Part shown: positions 14,220-22,747 of the stretch, piece by piece | How the letters are laid out: every line of letters begins with the position of its first letter | Position numbering within the stretch: the stretch's first letter is position 1 | NCBI GenBank assembly: GCA_003669255.1 | Contig: QWPO01000168.1 | Coordinates: 1 to 24,192 of the forward strand | DNA: 24,192 nucleotides | Origin: Planctomycetota bacterium | GTDB taxonomy: Bacteria; Planctomycetota; Planctomycetia; Pirellulales; UBA1268 | Direction of reading: 5' to 3' | Notes under the pieces: model-generated | The model's input: the letters and a program-made list of their open reading frames with translations, nothing else | The model's database searches: none | Told to the model about the DNA's origin: nothing | Program-made: the position numbers and the translations under genes

Positions 14220-14456
14220 GTGGCTTCAGTTCAAGAGCGAGTGATCGACATCGTGGCGTCACAACTCGGCGTGAGCAAGGAACAGATCACGCCCGAAACG
14301 TCATTCATCAAGGATCTGGGTGCCGACTCGCTCGATACCGTCGAGTTGGTGATGGAACTCGAGGAAGAGTTCGAGATCAACATTCCGGACGATGCGGCCG
14401 AAAAGATTCAGACGGTCGGCCAGGCGGTCGAGTTCATCGAAAAGAACCAGTCGTGA
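14220..14456 (+). CDS. acpP: Acyl carrier protein
   Basis: 78 residues, acidic, of standard length. The phosphopantetheine attachment site is Ser37 in LGADSLDTVELVMELEEEF, the canonical DSL motif. The N-terminus MASVQERVIDIVASQLGV is typical. The start is GTG at 14220, supported by AGGAGG nine bases upstream. The four-helix ACP carries the growing acyl chain between FabD, FabF and FabG. fabF begins 37 bases after the stop, so acpP-fabF is an operon, probably transcribed from the promoter near 14069. Confidence 0.96.
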   Translation: MASVQERVIDIVASQLGVSKEQITPETSFIKDLGADSLDTVELVMELEEEFEINIPDDAAEKIQTVGQAVEFIEKNQS

Positions 14457-14493
14457 TCGTCTGATCGCGAAGCACGGACGGCGGAGCGACGGA

Positions 14494-15732
14494 ATGAAGC
14501 GAAGGGCGGTTGTCACCGGCGTGGGAGTAGTGACCTCCCTGGGCCGGAAGGTCGACGTGTTCTGGGATCGGATTGTGCGCGGCGACAGCGGCGTCGGCCC
14601 GATCACGCTGTTTGACGTCTCAGGCTACCGGGTGCAGTTCGGCGGCCAGGTGCACTGGGAGCCTGAGAACGAGGACATCTGCACCGCGAAGGACCTCAAG
14701 CGGCTCGATCGCTTTACGCAGTTTGCGATCGGTGCCGCCAAGGACGCGGCCGCGGATTCGGGTATCGACTTCTCCAAGGAGGAGCCGTACCGCTGCGGCG
14801 TGGTGATCGGCTCCGGCATCGGTGGCCTCTGGGAGTTCGAGACCCAGGAGGAGCGAATGCTCCACAAGGGCATCGACAAGGTCTCGCCGTTTACGATTCC
14901 GAAGCTGATGGTCAACTCGGCCAGCGGCCACGTGTCTGCCCTCTACGGGGCCAAGGGCCCCAACTTCGCGGTTGCCACGGCCTGCGCCAGCGCCGCCAAC
15001 TCGATCGGCAGCGCCCTGCGGGCGATCCAGTACGGTGATGCCGACGTGATGATCACCGGGGCGAGCGAGGCTGCGCTCACACCGATCGGCCTCGCTGGCT
15101 TCCAGAACATGCGGGCCCTGTCGTTCCGCGGCGACGCGCCGCAGCAGGCAAGCCGGCCGTTCGACGTCGACCGCGATGGCTTCGTGCTCGCCGAGGGAGC
15201 CGGCGTGATCGTCATCGAGGAACTCGAGCACGCCCGCCGGCGCGGTGCCCGCATCTACGCGGAACTCAAGGGCTACGGGGCCAGCGGCGACGCCGGCCAC
15301 ATCACGCAACCCGACGAGGAGGGGCGCGGCGGAGCCCATGCGATGACCATGGCCCTTCAGGATGCCGGCATCGGCCCCGAGGTCGTGGACTACATCAACG
15401 CCCACGGCACCAGCACCCCGCTCGGCGACGTGGCCGAGACCAAGGCCGTGAAGCGGGTGTTCGGCGGACACGCGAAGCGGTTGGCGATCTCCAGCACGAA
15501 GAGCCATCTCGGCCACACGCTGGGCGCCAGCGGCGACATCGAGGCGGTCGTCTGCTCTCTGACGATCAGCCGCGGCGTGATCACCCCCACGATCAACCTC
15601 GACACGCCCGACCCCGAGTGCGACCTCGACTACGTGCCGAAGGTCGCTCGGGATGCGAAGGTCGATGTCGCGATGAGCAACTCGTTTGGGTTTGGCGGCC
15701 ACAACGGGAGCCTGGTGTTCGCCCGCATCTGA
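14494..15732 (+). CDS. fabF: 3-oxoacyl-[ACP] synthase II (KAS II)
   Basis: 412 residues from the ATG at 14494; upstream in-frame codons overlap acpP. It has the thiolase fold and condenses malonyl-ACP with acyl-ACP. The triad is complete: Cys164 in VATACASAANSIG, His304 in NAHGTSTPLGD and His341 in KSHLGHTLGASG. The glycine-rich C-terminus NSFGFGGHNGSLVF is typical. The N-terminus KRRAVVTGVGVVTSLG and the length are normal for FabF. Together with the next two genes it lies in a same-strand run with gaps of 46 and 58 bases. The third gene of that run is a KAS homologue lacking the triad, so FabF could form a heterodimer with it. Confidence 0.94.
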   Translation: MKRRAVVTGVGVVTSLGRKVDVFWDRIVRGDSGVGPITLFDVSGYRVQFGGQVHWEPENEDICTAKDLKRLDRFTQFAIGAAKDAAADSGIDFSKEEPYRCGVVIGSGIGGLWEFETQEERMLHKGIDKVSPFTIPKLMVNSASGHVSALYGAKGPNFAVATACASAANSIGSALRAIQYGDADVMITGASEAALTPIGLAGFQNMRALSFRGDAPQQASRPFDVDRDGFVLAEGAGVIVIEELEHARRRGARIYAELKGYGASGDAGHITQPDEEGRGGAHAMTMALQDAGIGPEVVDYINAHGTSTPLGDVAETKAVKRVFGGHAKRLAISSTKSHLGHTLGASGDIEAVVCSLTISRGVITPTINLDTPDPECDLDYVPKVARDAKVDVAMSNSFGFGGHNGSLVFARI

Positions 15733-15778
15733 CCAACGCGGCGGGCACCGTCATTTCCTCACGCGGGAGGCATCGGCC

Positions 15779-16768
15779 ATGGATCGATCCCCGCCTGACC
15801 TGCTCCTCTCGCGAAGGATCCTCCTCGCGGTCGCGCTCGTGCTGCCGGCTGCGGCGGCAGTCGGCCAGATTCCAGCCACGTCAGGCCAGGTCTGGAAGAC
15901 CTACGACATCGCGGCCTATGTGAAGCAGGCCGGCGAGGGTAGCCAGCGGCACGTGGTCGACTGGATTCTTCAGGAGACCGGCTACCCCGCCTGGCACGGC
16001 GACGCGCCCGCGTCGCTCTCGGCCGACAGCCAGACGCTCTCCTGCTTCCACGGCCCCGCCATGCAGGCGAAGGTGGAAGACATCGTGGCGAGGTTCGTCG
16101 ACGACGCCGCCACGCCGCACCGCTTCAGCGTCCGGGTGATCGGGCTCGACGGCCCCGGCTGGCGGGCCGACGCCCGGCCCGCACTCGTCGCCATCCCGGC
16201 TGCCACTCCGGGCGTGCAGGCCTGGATCGCGCCCCGCGAGACCGCCGCCGCCGTGCTCGCCCGGCTCCGGTCGCGGTCAGACTGTCACGAACTGCCCACC
16301 GGCCCGGTGCTGGCCGCCAACGGTCTGCCCGCCACGCTCTCCGGCGGCCGCAAGCAACCGTACGTGCAGGACATTGCCCCGCGGCCCGACGTCTGGCCGG
16401 GGTGGCAGATGCAGTCGTCGACCTGCGATGAAGGACTCGCGATCGACATTCAGCCCCTGCTCACCCGCGACCGGACCGCCGTGGAGGCGGTCGTCCGCTG
16501 CCGGATCGACCAACTCGAACGGATGGCGCAGGTGTCGCTCGCCTCGCCGGTCAACCAGCAGCGGGTGCAGGTGGAGGTGCCGCAGGTGGCGGCCGTGAGG
16601 GTGGGCGAGCGGTTCCGCTGGCCGGCCAACCAGACCCTGCTCATCGGGCTCGGGTTGGTGCCGTGGCCCGTGCCCGCACAGAATGTGGCGGCTGTGTCGC
16701 TGCTGACCGACGATAAGCGGTGCGACGTGGTGATCGTGGTCGAACCGAGGCTCGGCGGCGGCCCTTGA
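15779..16768 (+). CDS. Exported protein of unknown function, possibly secretin-like C-terminal part
   Basis: 329 residues from the ATG at 15779, with GGAGG eight bases upstream. An Arg-Arg pair near residue 12 and the Leu/Val/Ala core ILLAVALVLPAAAAVG form a signal peptide. The mature protein has an N-terminal part (WKTYDIAAYVKQAG... with a SLSADSQTLSCFHGP segment) and a C-terminal beta-rich part. The C-terminal part (GLAIDIQPLLTRDRTAVEA, later WPANQTLLIGLGLVPWP) recalls the pattern in which secretin domains alternate 'G..v.v.P.v..D' with 'dG.tlligG'. The protein is far too short for a complete secretin. It lies between fabF and the altered KAS gene on the same strand, so it may share their transcript. 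I cannot assign a family; the secretin resemblance is by eye only. Confidence 0.7.
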   Translation: MDRSPPDLLLSRRILLAVALVLPAAAAVGQIPATSGQVWKTYDIAAYVKQAGEGSQRHVVDWILQETGYPAWHGDAPASLSADSQTLSCFHGPAMQAKVEDIVARFVDDAATPHRFSVRVIGLDGPGWRADARPALVAIPAATPGVQAWIAPRETAAAVLARLRSRSDCHELPTGPVLAANGLPATLSGGRKQPYVQDIAPRPDVWPGWQMQSSTCDEGLAIDIQPLLTRDRTAVEAVVRCRIDQLERMAQVSLASPVNQQRVQVEVPQVAAVRVGERFRWPANQTLLIGLGLVPWPVPAQNVAAVSLLTDDKRCDVVIVVEPRLGGGP

Positions 16769-16826
16769 ACGTCGCGACGAATAGACCAAGGCCCGACCGG
16801 GCCGGAACATGACAGAGGATGCGCGC

Positions 16827-18152
16827 ATGAGTGGAGCGGCTGACCGTAGGGTGGTGATCACGGGCCTGGGCATCGTCTGCCCGCTCGGCCTCGGACTCGA
16901 CGAGTTCTGGACGGGCCTCATCGAGGGCCGCAGTGCGATCGGCCCGCTCGACGCGTTCGACAGCCGAGGCATTCCGCTGCACCACGCCGCCCAAGCACGG
17001 GCATTCACAGGCGAGATCGACAACTTCGGCCCGCTCGAAGGCGAGAAGAAGAAGGCGATCCGCAAGGGGTGCAAGGTGATGTGCCGCGAGAGCCAGATGG
17101 CCGTGGCCGCGGCCCAACGGGCCCTCCACAACTGCGGCGATGCGGCCGCCCATCATCCGCCTGAGCGATTCGGCTGCGCGTTCGGGTCGGACTACATGCT
17201 CACGATGCCGGAGGATTTCACCTCGGCAGTCGCCAAGTGCCGTGGCGCCGACGGGCAGTTCGACTTCGGGCTCTGGGGCACTGACGGAATGCCCCAGATC
17301 ACGCCGCTGTGGCTGCTGAAGTACCTCCCCAACATGCCGGCAAGCCACATCGCCATCTACAACGACCTGCGGGGCCCCAGCAACTCGCTGACGCTCCGCG
17401 AGGCCAGTGGTCATCTCGCCGTGGGAGAGGCCACGGTCACGATCAAGCGTGGCGCCGCCGACATCATGGTGGCCGGCGCGACCGGCACCCGCGTGCACCC
17501 GATGAAGACCGTCCACGCGATCCAGAGCGAGCAGGTGGCGATGGGTGACGACGACCCCGCCACCTGGAGCCGCCCCTTCGACAAGCACCGCCGCGGCATG
17601 GTGCTCGGTGAGGGGGCCGCTGTGGTCGTGCTCGAGGAGTTGTCGCACGCCCTTGCCCGGGGCGCCACGATCCTCGGCGAGATCGTCGGCCATGCCGCGC
17701 GGTGTTCGACCGATCGGGCCGCCGTCGGCCGCCGCCGGCAGTCCGTCGCACTCGCGATGGGACGCGCCCTCGAGATGGCGGGCGTGCGCCCGGCCGACCT
17801 CGGACACATCCACGCGCATGGGGCCAGCACGGTGACCGGCGATCGGGAGGAGGCAGAGGGGATTCGCGACGTGCTCGGCGACGCGGCCCGCACGGTCCCC
17901 ACCGTGGCGGCCAAAAGTCACTTCGGCAACCTCGGCGGCGGCAGCGGCCTTGCTGAATGCGTGGCCAGCATCCTGGCGCTTCGGCATGGCGAACTCTTTC
18001 CCCTCCTCAACCACGAGGCCGATGACGACGCCTGCGGCATCAGGGCGGCCCGGCGGGGCGACCCGGCAGGCGACGTGTTCATCTCCACCTCGGTCACGCC
18101 CCAGGGCCAGTCGGGGGCGGTGGTCATCCGCTCCTGGCGGGCCTCGGCGTGA
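16827..18152 (+). CDS. Beta-ketoacyl synthase homologue lacking catalytic Cys (KSbeta/chain-length-factor-like)
   Basis: 441 residues from the ATG at 16827, chosen because GAGGA lies seven bases upstream; an ATG at 16809 is also in frame. The KAS fold is clear: RRVVITGLGIVCPLGLGLDEFW at the start, RPFDKHRRGMVLGEGAAVVVLEE in the middle. At the active site the usual TACxSG reads LREASGHLAVGEA, so Glu192 takes the place of the catalytic Cys. The first His is kept (His331 in HAHGASTVTGD). The second is replaced by Asn368 in KSHFGNLGGGSG. Ordinary condensation is therefore unlikely. In type II polyketide synthases such Cys-less KAS proteins are partners of an active KAS; a Gln at this site gives malonyl decarboxylation. 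Inference: a partner of FabF or a priming/decarboxylating factor. The conserved remainder argues against a decaying gene. Confidence 0.85.
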   Translation: MSGAADRRVVITGLGIVCPLGLGLDEFWTGLIEGRSAIGPLDAFDSRGIPLHHAAQARAFTGEIDNFGPLEGEKKKAIRKGCKVMCRESQMAVAAAQRALHNCGDAAAHHPPERFGCAFGSDYMLTMPEDFTSAVAKCRGADGQFDFGLWGTDGMPQITPLWLLKYLPNMPASHIAIYNDLRGPSNSLTLREASGHLAVGEATVTIKRGAADIMVAGATGTRVHPMKTVHAIQSEQVAMGDDDPATWSRPFDKHRRGMVLGEGAAVVVLEELSHALARGATILGEIVGHAARCSTDRAAVGRRRQSVALAMGRALEMAGVRPADLGHIHAHGASTVTGDREEAEGIRDVLGDAARTVPTVAAKSHFGNLGGGSGLAECVASILALRHGELFPLLNHEADDDACGIRAARRGDPAGDVFISTSVTPQGQSGAVVIRSWRASA

Positions 18153-18173
18153 TGCGGGCCAGACGGCCGCTCC

Positions 18174-18202
18174 TTGACAGTCCCCCGCAAACGGCTTAGT
18201 TT
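18174..18202 (+). promoter_or_regulatory. Probable promoter of the nusA operon
   Basis: A perfect TTGACA (18174-18179), 17 bases, TAGTTT (18197-18202). The start of transcription would lie near 18209, leaving a leader of about 150 bases before nusA. It lies right after the stop of the KAS homologue. Confidence 0.6.
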
Positions 18203-18257
18203 TCACGGGTTGCTCCTCGTGAGGATGGCTGCTGGTTCGCGGATACGCTTCCAAATG

Positions 18258-18334
18258 CCCCAACGCATGAACGCATGCGGGGGTGTTTCGGCGCCCATGT
18301 CGTGATATGGCGTCGGCCGTGCCGGCACCGCCAT
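18258..18334 (+). promoter_or_regulatory. Two hairpins in the nusA leader
   Basis: Hairpin 1 is 18258-18283: CCCC and CGCAT pair with ATGCG and GGGG around GAACGC, with a two-base bulge. It is followed by TGTTTC. Hairpin 2 is 18307-18334: ATGGCG pairs with CGCCAT, with a GGC/GCC inner pair. They lie between the predicted promoter and the nusA start, where attenuation or autoregulation would act. No known riboswitch pattern was recognised. Confidence 0.4.
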
Positions 18335-18359
18335 TTCACGGTTGGCATCCGAGAACCCC

Positions 18360-19658
18360 ATGAAGCCCGAAGAAATCCTCCGCATTGTCGACGCGATCCA
18401 TCGCGACAAGAACATCGACAAGGAGATCGTGTTCCAGGCGATCGAAGCCGCGCTGGTCACGGCGCTGACGAGGCAGTACGGCGAGACCTCCGTCGTCACG
18501 GTCGACATCGATCGCGAGAGCGGTGCCGTGACGGGCACGCACGACGGCCAGCCGCTCGACACGGCGGAACTCTCCGGTCGGATCGGAGCCCAGACGGCCA
18601 AGCAGGTGATCATCCAGAAGATCCGCGAAGCCGAGCGCGACGCCATCCACGATGAGTTCGAGGAGCAGGTCGGTCAGATGGTGTCGGGCGTGGTGACCCG
18701 GTTCGAGGGTGCCACGGCCACCGTGCAGGTGAGCAGCCAGGAAGCAATCCTGCCGCGGAGCGAGCAGATCCCGGGCGAGTCGTACCATCCCAACGAGCGG
18801 GTCCGTGCCACGATCTTCGAGGTCCGGAAGGTCGGCAGCCGCGTGAAGATCATCCTGTCCCGGATCCGTCCGCAGCTCGTGCAGCGGCTCTTCGAACAGG
18901 AGATTCCGGAGATCGCCGACGGCGTGATCGAGATCCGGGCCATCGCCCGCGAGCCTGGCTACCGAAGCAAGGTGGCTGTGATCAGCTCCGACAACCGGAT
19001 CGACTGCGTGGGCGCCTGTGTCGGCGTCCGCGGAAACCGCATCAAGAACATCGTCGAGGAACTCGGTGGCGAGCGGATCGACATCGTCCGCTGGAACGAC
19101 GACCTCCAAGTGCTCGTTCCCAACGCCCTCCAGCCGGCCGAGGTGGACGAGGTGATCCTCTGCCAGATGCTTGGCCGCGGAATCGTGCTGGTCCGAGAGG
19201 ATCAGCTCTCGCTCGCCATCGGCCGCCGTGGCCAGAACGTACGGCTGGCCAGCAAGCTCTGCGGCTGGGACATTGAAATCATGACCCGTGAGGAGCTCGA
19301 TCAGCAGATCGAGCGGGCAATCGCCGGATTCTCGTCGATCGAGGGTCTCGACGATTCGGTGGCGGAGCGGCTCGTGGGCGAGGGCTTCCTGTCCTACGAT
19401 GATCTCTCGGTGATCGAGCCCGATGATCTCATGGAAATGGGCGGCTTGACCGCGGAGCAGGTCGACGCGATCGTTGCAGAGGCCGAGCAGCGGGCCAGTC
19501 AGGTCGAGGCTGCCGCCGCCGACGAACGGCGTAAGCAGCGCGAAGCCGATCGGATTGCCAAGGCCACGGCCGACGCCGACGCGGCCGATGCAGTGGCGGC
19601 GGAGGAGGTGGCGGAGTCGGGGGCGGTACCCGCCCCGGAATCCGTGCCCGAGTCGTGA
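18360..19658 (+). CDS. nusA: Transcription termination/antitermination factor NusA
   Basis: 432 residues from the ATG at 18360; a TTG at 18342 is in frame but neither start has a strong ribosome binding site. Domains in order: the RNA-polymerase-binding N-terminal domain (MKPEEILRIVDAIHRDKNID...), an S1 domain from about residue 105 (QMVSGVVTRFEGATATVQV), KH1 (about 195-245, with GACVGVRGNRIKNIVEEL), KH2 (about 275-310, LSLAIGRRGQNVRLASKL), and one C-terminal helical repeat (LSVIEPDDLMEMGGLTAEQVDAIV). The tail is Ala/Glu-rich and resembles a coiled coil. NusA modulates pausing and termination. The usual upstream neighbour rimP is absent here. infB follows after 57 bases. Confidence 0.94.
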   Translation: MKPEEILRIVDAIHRDKNIDKEIVFQAIEAALVTALTRQYGETSVVTVDIDRESGAVTGTHDGQPLDTAELSGRIGAQTAKQVIIQKIREAERDAIHDEFEEQVGQMVSGVVTRFEGATATVQVSSQEAILPRSEQIPGESYHPNERVRATIFEVRKVGSRVKIILSRIRPQLVQRLFEQEIPEIADGVIEIRAIAREPGYRSKVAVISSDNRIDCVGACVGVRGNRIKNIVEELGGERIDIVRWNDDLQVLVPNALQPAEVDEVILCQMLGRGIVLVREDQLSLAIGRRGQNVRLASKLCGWDIEIMTREELDQQIERAIAGFSSIEGLDDSVAERLVGEGFLSYDDLSVIEPDDLMEMGGLTAEQVDAIVAEAEQRASQVEAAAADERRKQREADRIAKATADADAADAVAAEEVAESGAVPAPESVPES

Positions 19659-19715
19659 TGGTCGGGATCGAGCGTATGAAGGTGTTCGGCGTAAGGCGTT
19701 GCGAGAGAGGGTCGA

Positions 19716-22346
19716 GTGGCTGTCCGAATCTACACGCTGTCGAAAGAACTGAAGATCGACAGCAAAGAGCTTGTCGACCTGTGCACGCGCGCCGGCATTC
19801 AGGACAAGGGCTCGGCGCTCGCCAGCATGAGCGACGAGGAGGTGGCGAAACTCAAGGAGTTCATCGCCGCCAAGTCTCGGCCGCCTGAGCGGCCCGCCCC
19901 TGCGCCGGTGAAGCCCGGCGCCCCTGCCGCAGCCAAGCCCGCCGCCCCCGTCACCACCACGCTCAAGCGTGAGGACTACATCGCTCCGGCTGGTATGGCC
20001 AAGAGTAAGCCGCCTGAGGTGGCGCCGCCGAAGCCGGTGGCCACCGAGCCCAAGCCCCGCCCGACCGTCCGCCCAGGTGGCGACGGCCCCAAGCCGGTGC
20101 CGCGGCCGGCCTTCAAACTCGCTCCCGTTCCAGCGGCTGGCCGTGCCCCGATCACGCCGCGGCCCGGCGCTCTGGAACCGGTGGCCCAGAAGCCTGATGT
20201 GAAGCTCCCGCTCGATGCGATCCGCAGTGCCAAGGCAGGTGGCGCCAAGCCGCTCGCCGACCACATGCGAAAGCACGAGCAGCAGCGAGCCGCCGACGCC
20301 ACCCGGCAGCGGACCAGCGGCCTGCTCCGCGGCACCGGTGGGGCACCAACCGCCGTGCCACCGCCGATGGCACCCGGCGTACGGCCGCGGCGGACGCCGA
20401 CCAAGGGGGGCGACGGCAAGGACGACGCGCTCGGGGGGCGCGAGCAACGGCAGATCGGCCGCCGGAGGATCAGCGACGGCCGTGGCATGGGCGATGACGA
20501 GTTTGGCTCTCGTCGCCGCCGTGGCTCCCGGCCCAGGAAGAGCGGCGCTTCGACTGCCGCCCCGCGAAAGACCAATGCCTCGATCCAGGTGCCCTGCAAT
20601 GTGAGGGCCTTCTCGGAGGCCATCGGCCTGTCGGCGAGCGAGGTGCTCAAGAAGCTGCTTTCCTTCGGGATGGGGCAAATGCCGAGCATGTCGACGGTGC
20701 TCGACCGTGACACGGTGGAGCTGCTGGCGGCCGAACTGGGCGTGCAACTCGATCTCAAGACGGCGGAGGATCTCGAGAAGGAACTGCTCGCCGGCTTCGA
20801 CGCCGTTGACGAGGATCCGTCCCTGCGGTCGCCGCGGTCGCCGGTGGTCACGTTCCTCGGCCACGTTGACCACGGCAAGACGTCGCTCCTCGACAAGATC
20901 CTCGGCATCGACGTGGCCGCCCGCGAGAGCGGTGGGATCACGCAGCACATCCGGGCCTACACCGTCGACCGCAACGACAAGTCGATCACGTTTGTCGACA
21001 CGCCGGGCCACGAGGCCTTCACGCAGATGCGTGCCCGCGGTGCCAACGTCACCGACTGCGCGGTGATCGTGGTGGCCGCCGACGACGGTGTCATGCCGCA
21101 GACGGAAGAGGCGATCAGCCACGCCAAGGCCGCGGGCGTGCCGATCGTGGCCTGCATCAACAAGATCGACCTGCCGGGCGCCGACGTCCAGCGGGTCTAC
21201 CAGCAGCTCGCGGCCGCCGAACTCCTGCCCACCGAGTGGGGTGGCGAGACGGAAGTGGTGAAGACCAGCGCCGTGACGGGCGAGGGAGTCGATTCCCTGC
21301 TCGACACGCTGCTGACAATCGCCGAACTCCACGACCTGCGGGCCAATCCGGACCGGATGGCCGCGGGCGTCTGCCTCGACGCCTCGATTCACGAGGGCCG
21401 CGGCGTCGTGGCCTGCCTGCTGATCCAAAAGGGCACGCTCAACATCGGCGACCCGCTGGTCTGTGGCGAGGCCACTGGCCACGTGAAGTCGATGTTCGAC
21501 ACCCTCACTCGGCGAAAGGTCACCGAGGCGGGCCCCGCCCGACCCGTGTTCGTCACCGGCCTCGATGTTCCCCCGGGTGCCGGCGACCGATTCCAGGAGG
21601 TGGAGTCGATCGCGCTGGCCCGTGAGGTGGCCCTCGAGCGGGCCGACATCCGCCGCCATTCGCACCTGTCGAGCGCCCCGGTCCATGTCACCCTCGAGAA
21701 CCTCGCAGACCGGCTGGGTGCCGACAAGGCGCCCACGCTCAACCTCATCCTCCGGGCCGACGTCCGTGGATCGATCGAGGCGATCCTCAAGGAACTGCAA
21801 AAGCTCGACCACCCGGAGGTCAAGATCCGGGTGCTCCAGGCGACGGTCGGCGGCGTGACCGAGGCCGACGTCCAGCTTGCCGACGCTTCCGACGCGGTGA
21901 TCATCGCCTTCAACGTGGTGCCTGACGAGCGGGCCCGGTCGCTGGCGGAAGACAAGGGCGTGCAGGTCCGCCGCTACGACATCATCTATCAGGTGACCGA
22001 TGACCTGAAGAAGGCGCTCGAGGGCATGCTCGCCCCGGAGAAGAGGGAAAACGAACTCGGCCGCGCCGTGGTTCAGCGGACCTTCTCGATCAGCCGCCTC
22101 GGCGTCATCGCTGGCTGCCGCGTGATCGCGGGCATCATCGCCCGCAACGCCCGCCTGCGGGTGATCCGCGACAACCGCGTGATTGGCGACTACGGGATCG
22201 AGTCGCTCAAGCGGGAGAAGGACGACGCCCGCGAGGTGCGTGACGGCCTGGAGTGCGGCATCAAGCTTGCCGGCTTCAACGACTTGAAGGAGGGCGACAT
22301 CTTCGAGTGCTATCGCGTCGAGGAAGTCGCGCGGACGCTGTCGTGA
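19716..22346 (+). CDS. infB: Translation initiation factor IF-2
   Basis: 876 residues from GTG 19716, with AGAGAGG five bases upstream. The N-terminus holds an IF2-N subdomain (RIYTLSKELKIDSKELVDLC, about 3-50). A long Pro/Ala/Lys/Arg-rich linker follows to about residue 285, then a second IF2-N-like helical part (IQVPCNVRAFSEAIGLSASEVLKKL). The GTPase domain has G1 GHVDHGKT (382-389), switch I GGITQHI, G3 DTPGH (428-432) and G4 NKID (482-485). The beta-barrel domains II and IV and domain III (LNLILRADVRGSIEAI...) complete the protein. IF-2 brings fMet-tRNA to the 30S subunit and promotes subunit joining. The disordered linker is typical and variable. The stop overlaps the rbfA start by four bases. 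Confidence 0.96.
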   Translation: MAVRIYTLSKELKIDSKELVDLCTRAGIQDKGSALASMSDEEVAKLKEFIAAKSRPPERPAPAPVKPGAPAAAKPAAPVTTTLKREDYIAPAGMAKSKPPEVAPPKPVATEPKPRPTVRPGGDGPKPVPRPAFKLAPVPAAGRAPITPRPGALEPVAQKPDVKLPLDAIRSAKAGGAKPLADHMRKHEQQRAADATRQRTSGLLRGTGGAPTAVPPPMAPGVRPRRTPTKGGDGKDDALGGREQRQIGRRRISDGRGMGDDEFGSRRRRGSRPRKSGASTAAPRKTNASIQVPCNVRAFSEAIGLSASEVLKKLLSFGMGQMPSMSTVLDRDTVELLAAELGVQLDLKTAEDLEKELLAGFDAVDEDPSLRSPRSPVVTFLGHVDHGKTSLLDKILGIDVAARESGGITQHIRAYTVDRNDKSITFVDTPGHEAFTQMRARGANVTDCAVIVVAADDGVMPQTEEAISHAKAAGVPIVACINKIDLPGADVQRVYQQLAAAELLPTEWGGETEVVKTSAVTGEGVDSLLDTLLTIAELHDLRANPDRMAAGVCLDASIHEGRGVVACLLIQKGTLNIGDPLVCGEATGHVKSMFDTLTRRKVTEAGPARPVFVTGLDVPPGAGDRFQEVESIALAREVALERADIRRHSHLSSAPVHVTLENLADRLGADKAPTLNLILRADVRGSIEAILKELQKLDHPEVKIRVLQATVGGVTEADVQLADASDAVIIAFNVVPDERARSLAEDKGVQVRRYDIIYQVTDDLKKALEGMLAPEKRENELGRAVVQRTFSISRLGVIAGCRVIAGIIARNARLRVIRDNRVIGDYGIESLKREKDDAREVRDGLECGIKLAGFNDLKEGDIFECYRVEEVARTLS

Positions 22347-22747
22347 GCACCCGACGACTGTTGAAGGCGGCCGAGGCGGTCCGAGAGGTGGTCAGCATGG
22401 CCATCCTCACGGAGGTCCGCGACCCTCGGGTCAAAGACGTCACGGTCACCGGTGTGGAGATGGCCCCCGACATGCGGTCGGCGATCGTCCATGTATCGAT
22501 CATGGGTGGTCCAGCCAAGGAGAAGCTCGCGATCCAGGGACTCACCCGATCGGCAGGCTTCCTGCAGTCGCGGATCGCCGACCGGATCGAGACCCGCTAC
22601 ACACCAAAGCTCCGCTTTGAACTCGATGGGGGCATCAAGAAGTCGATCGAGATCGCCCGGATGCTCCACGAGGTCCTTCCGCCGACCCCGACGGACGACG
22701 ACACCGAACCAACATCCCCTTCCGTGGCCTCGCAGGACGACGCATGA
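22343..22747 (+). CDS. rbfA: Ribosome-binding factor A
   Basis: 134 residues. The GTG at 22343 overlaps the infB stop (GTGA), a translational-coupling arrangement; longer upstream starts would run deep into infB. The KH-like family pattern is clear: AEAVREVVSMAILTEVRDPRVKDVTVTGVEMAPDMRSAIVHVSI, then GFLQSRIADRIETRYTPKLRFELDGGIKKSIEI. RbfA binds the 30S subunit and helps mature the 5' end of 16S rRNA. The last 20 residues are acidic, Ser/Thr/Pro-rich and probably disordered. The stop overlaps the next ATG (ATGA). Confidence 0.93.
   Translation: MSTRRLLKAAEAVREVVSMAILTEVRDPRVKDVTVTGVEMAPDMRSAIVHVSIMGGPAKEKLAIQGLTRSAGFLQSRIADRIETRYTPKLRFELDGGIKKSIEIARMLHEVLPPTPTDDDTEPTSPSVASQDDA

Noticed and set aside
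18336..21812. 1158-codon open frame on the minus strand opposite nusA and infB
   Set aside because: NusA and IF-2 on the other strand show all their domain motifs. The antisense product is a low-information Asp/Val/Leu/Arg-rich sequence typical of GC-rich shadow frames.
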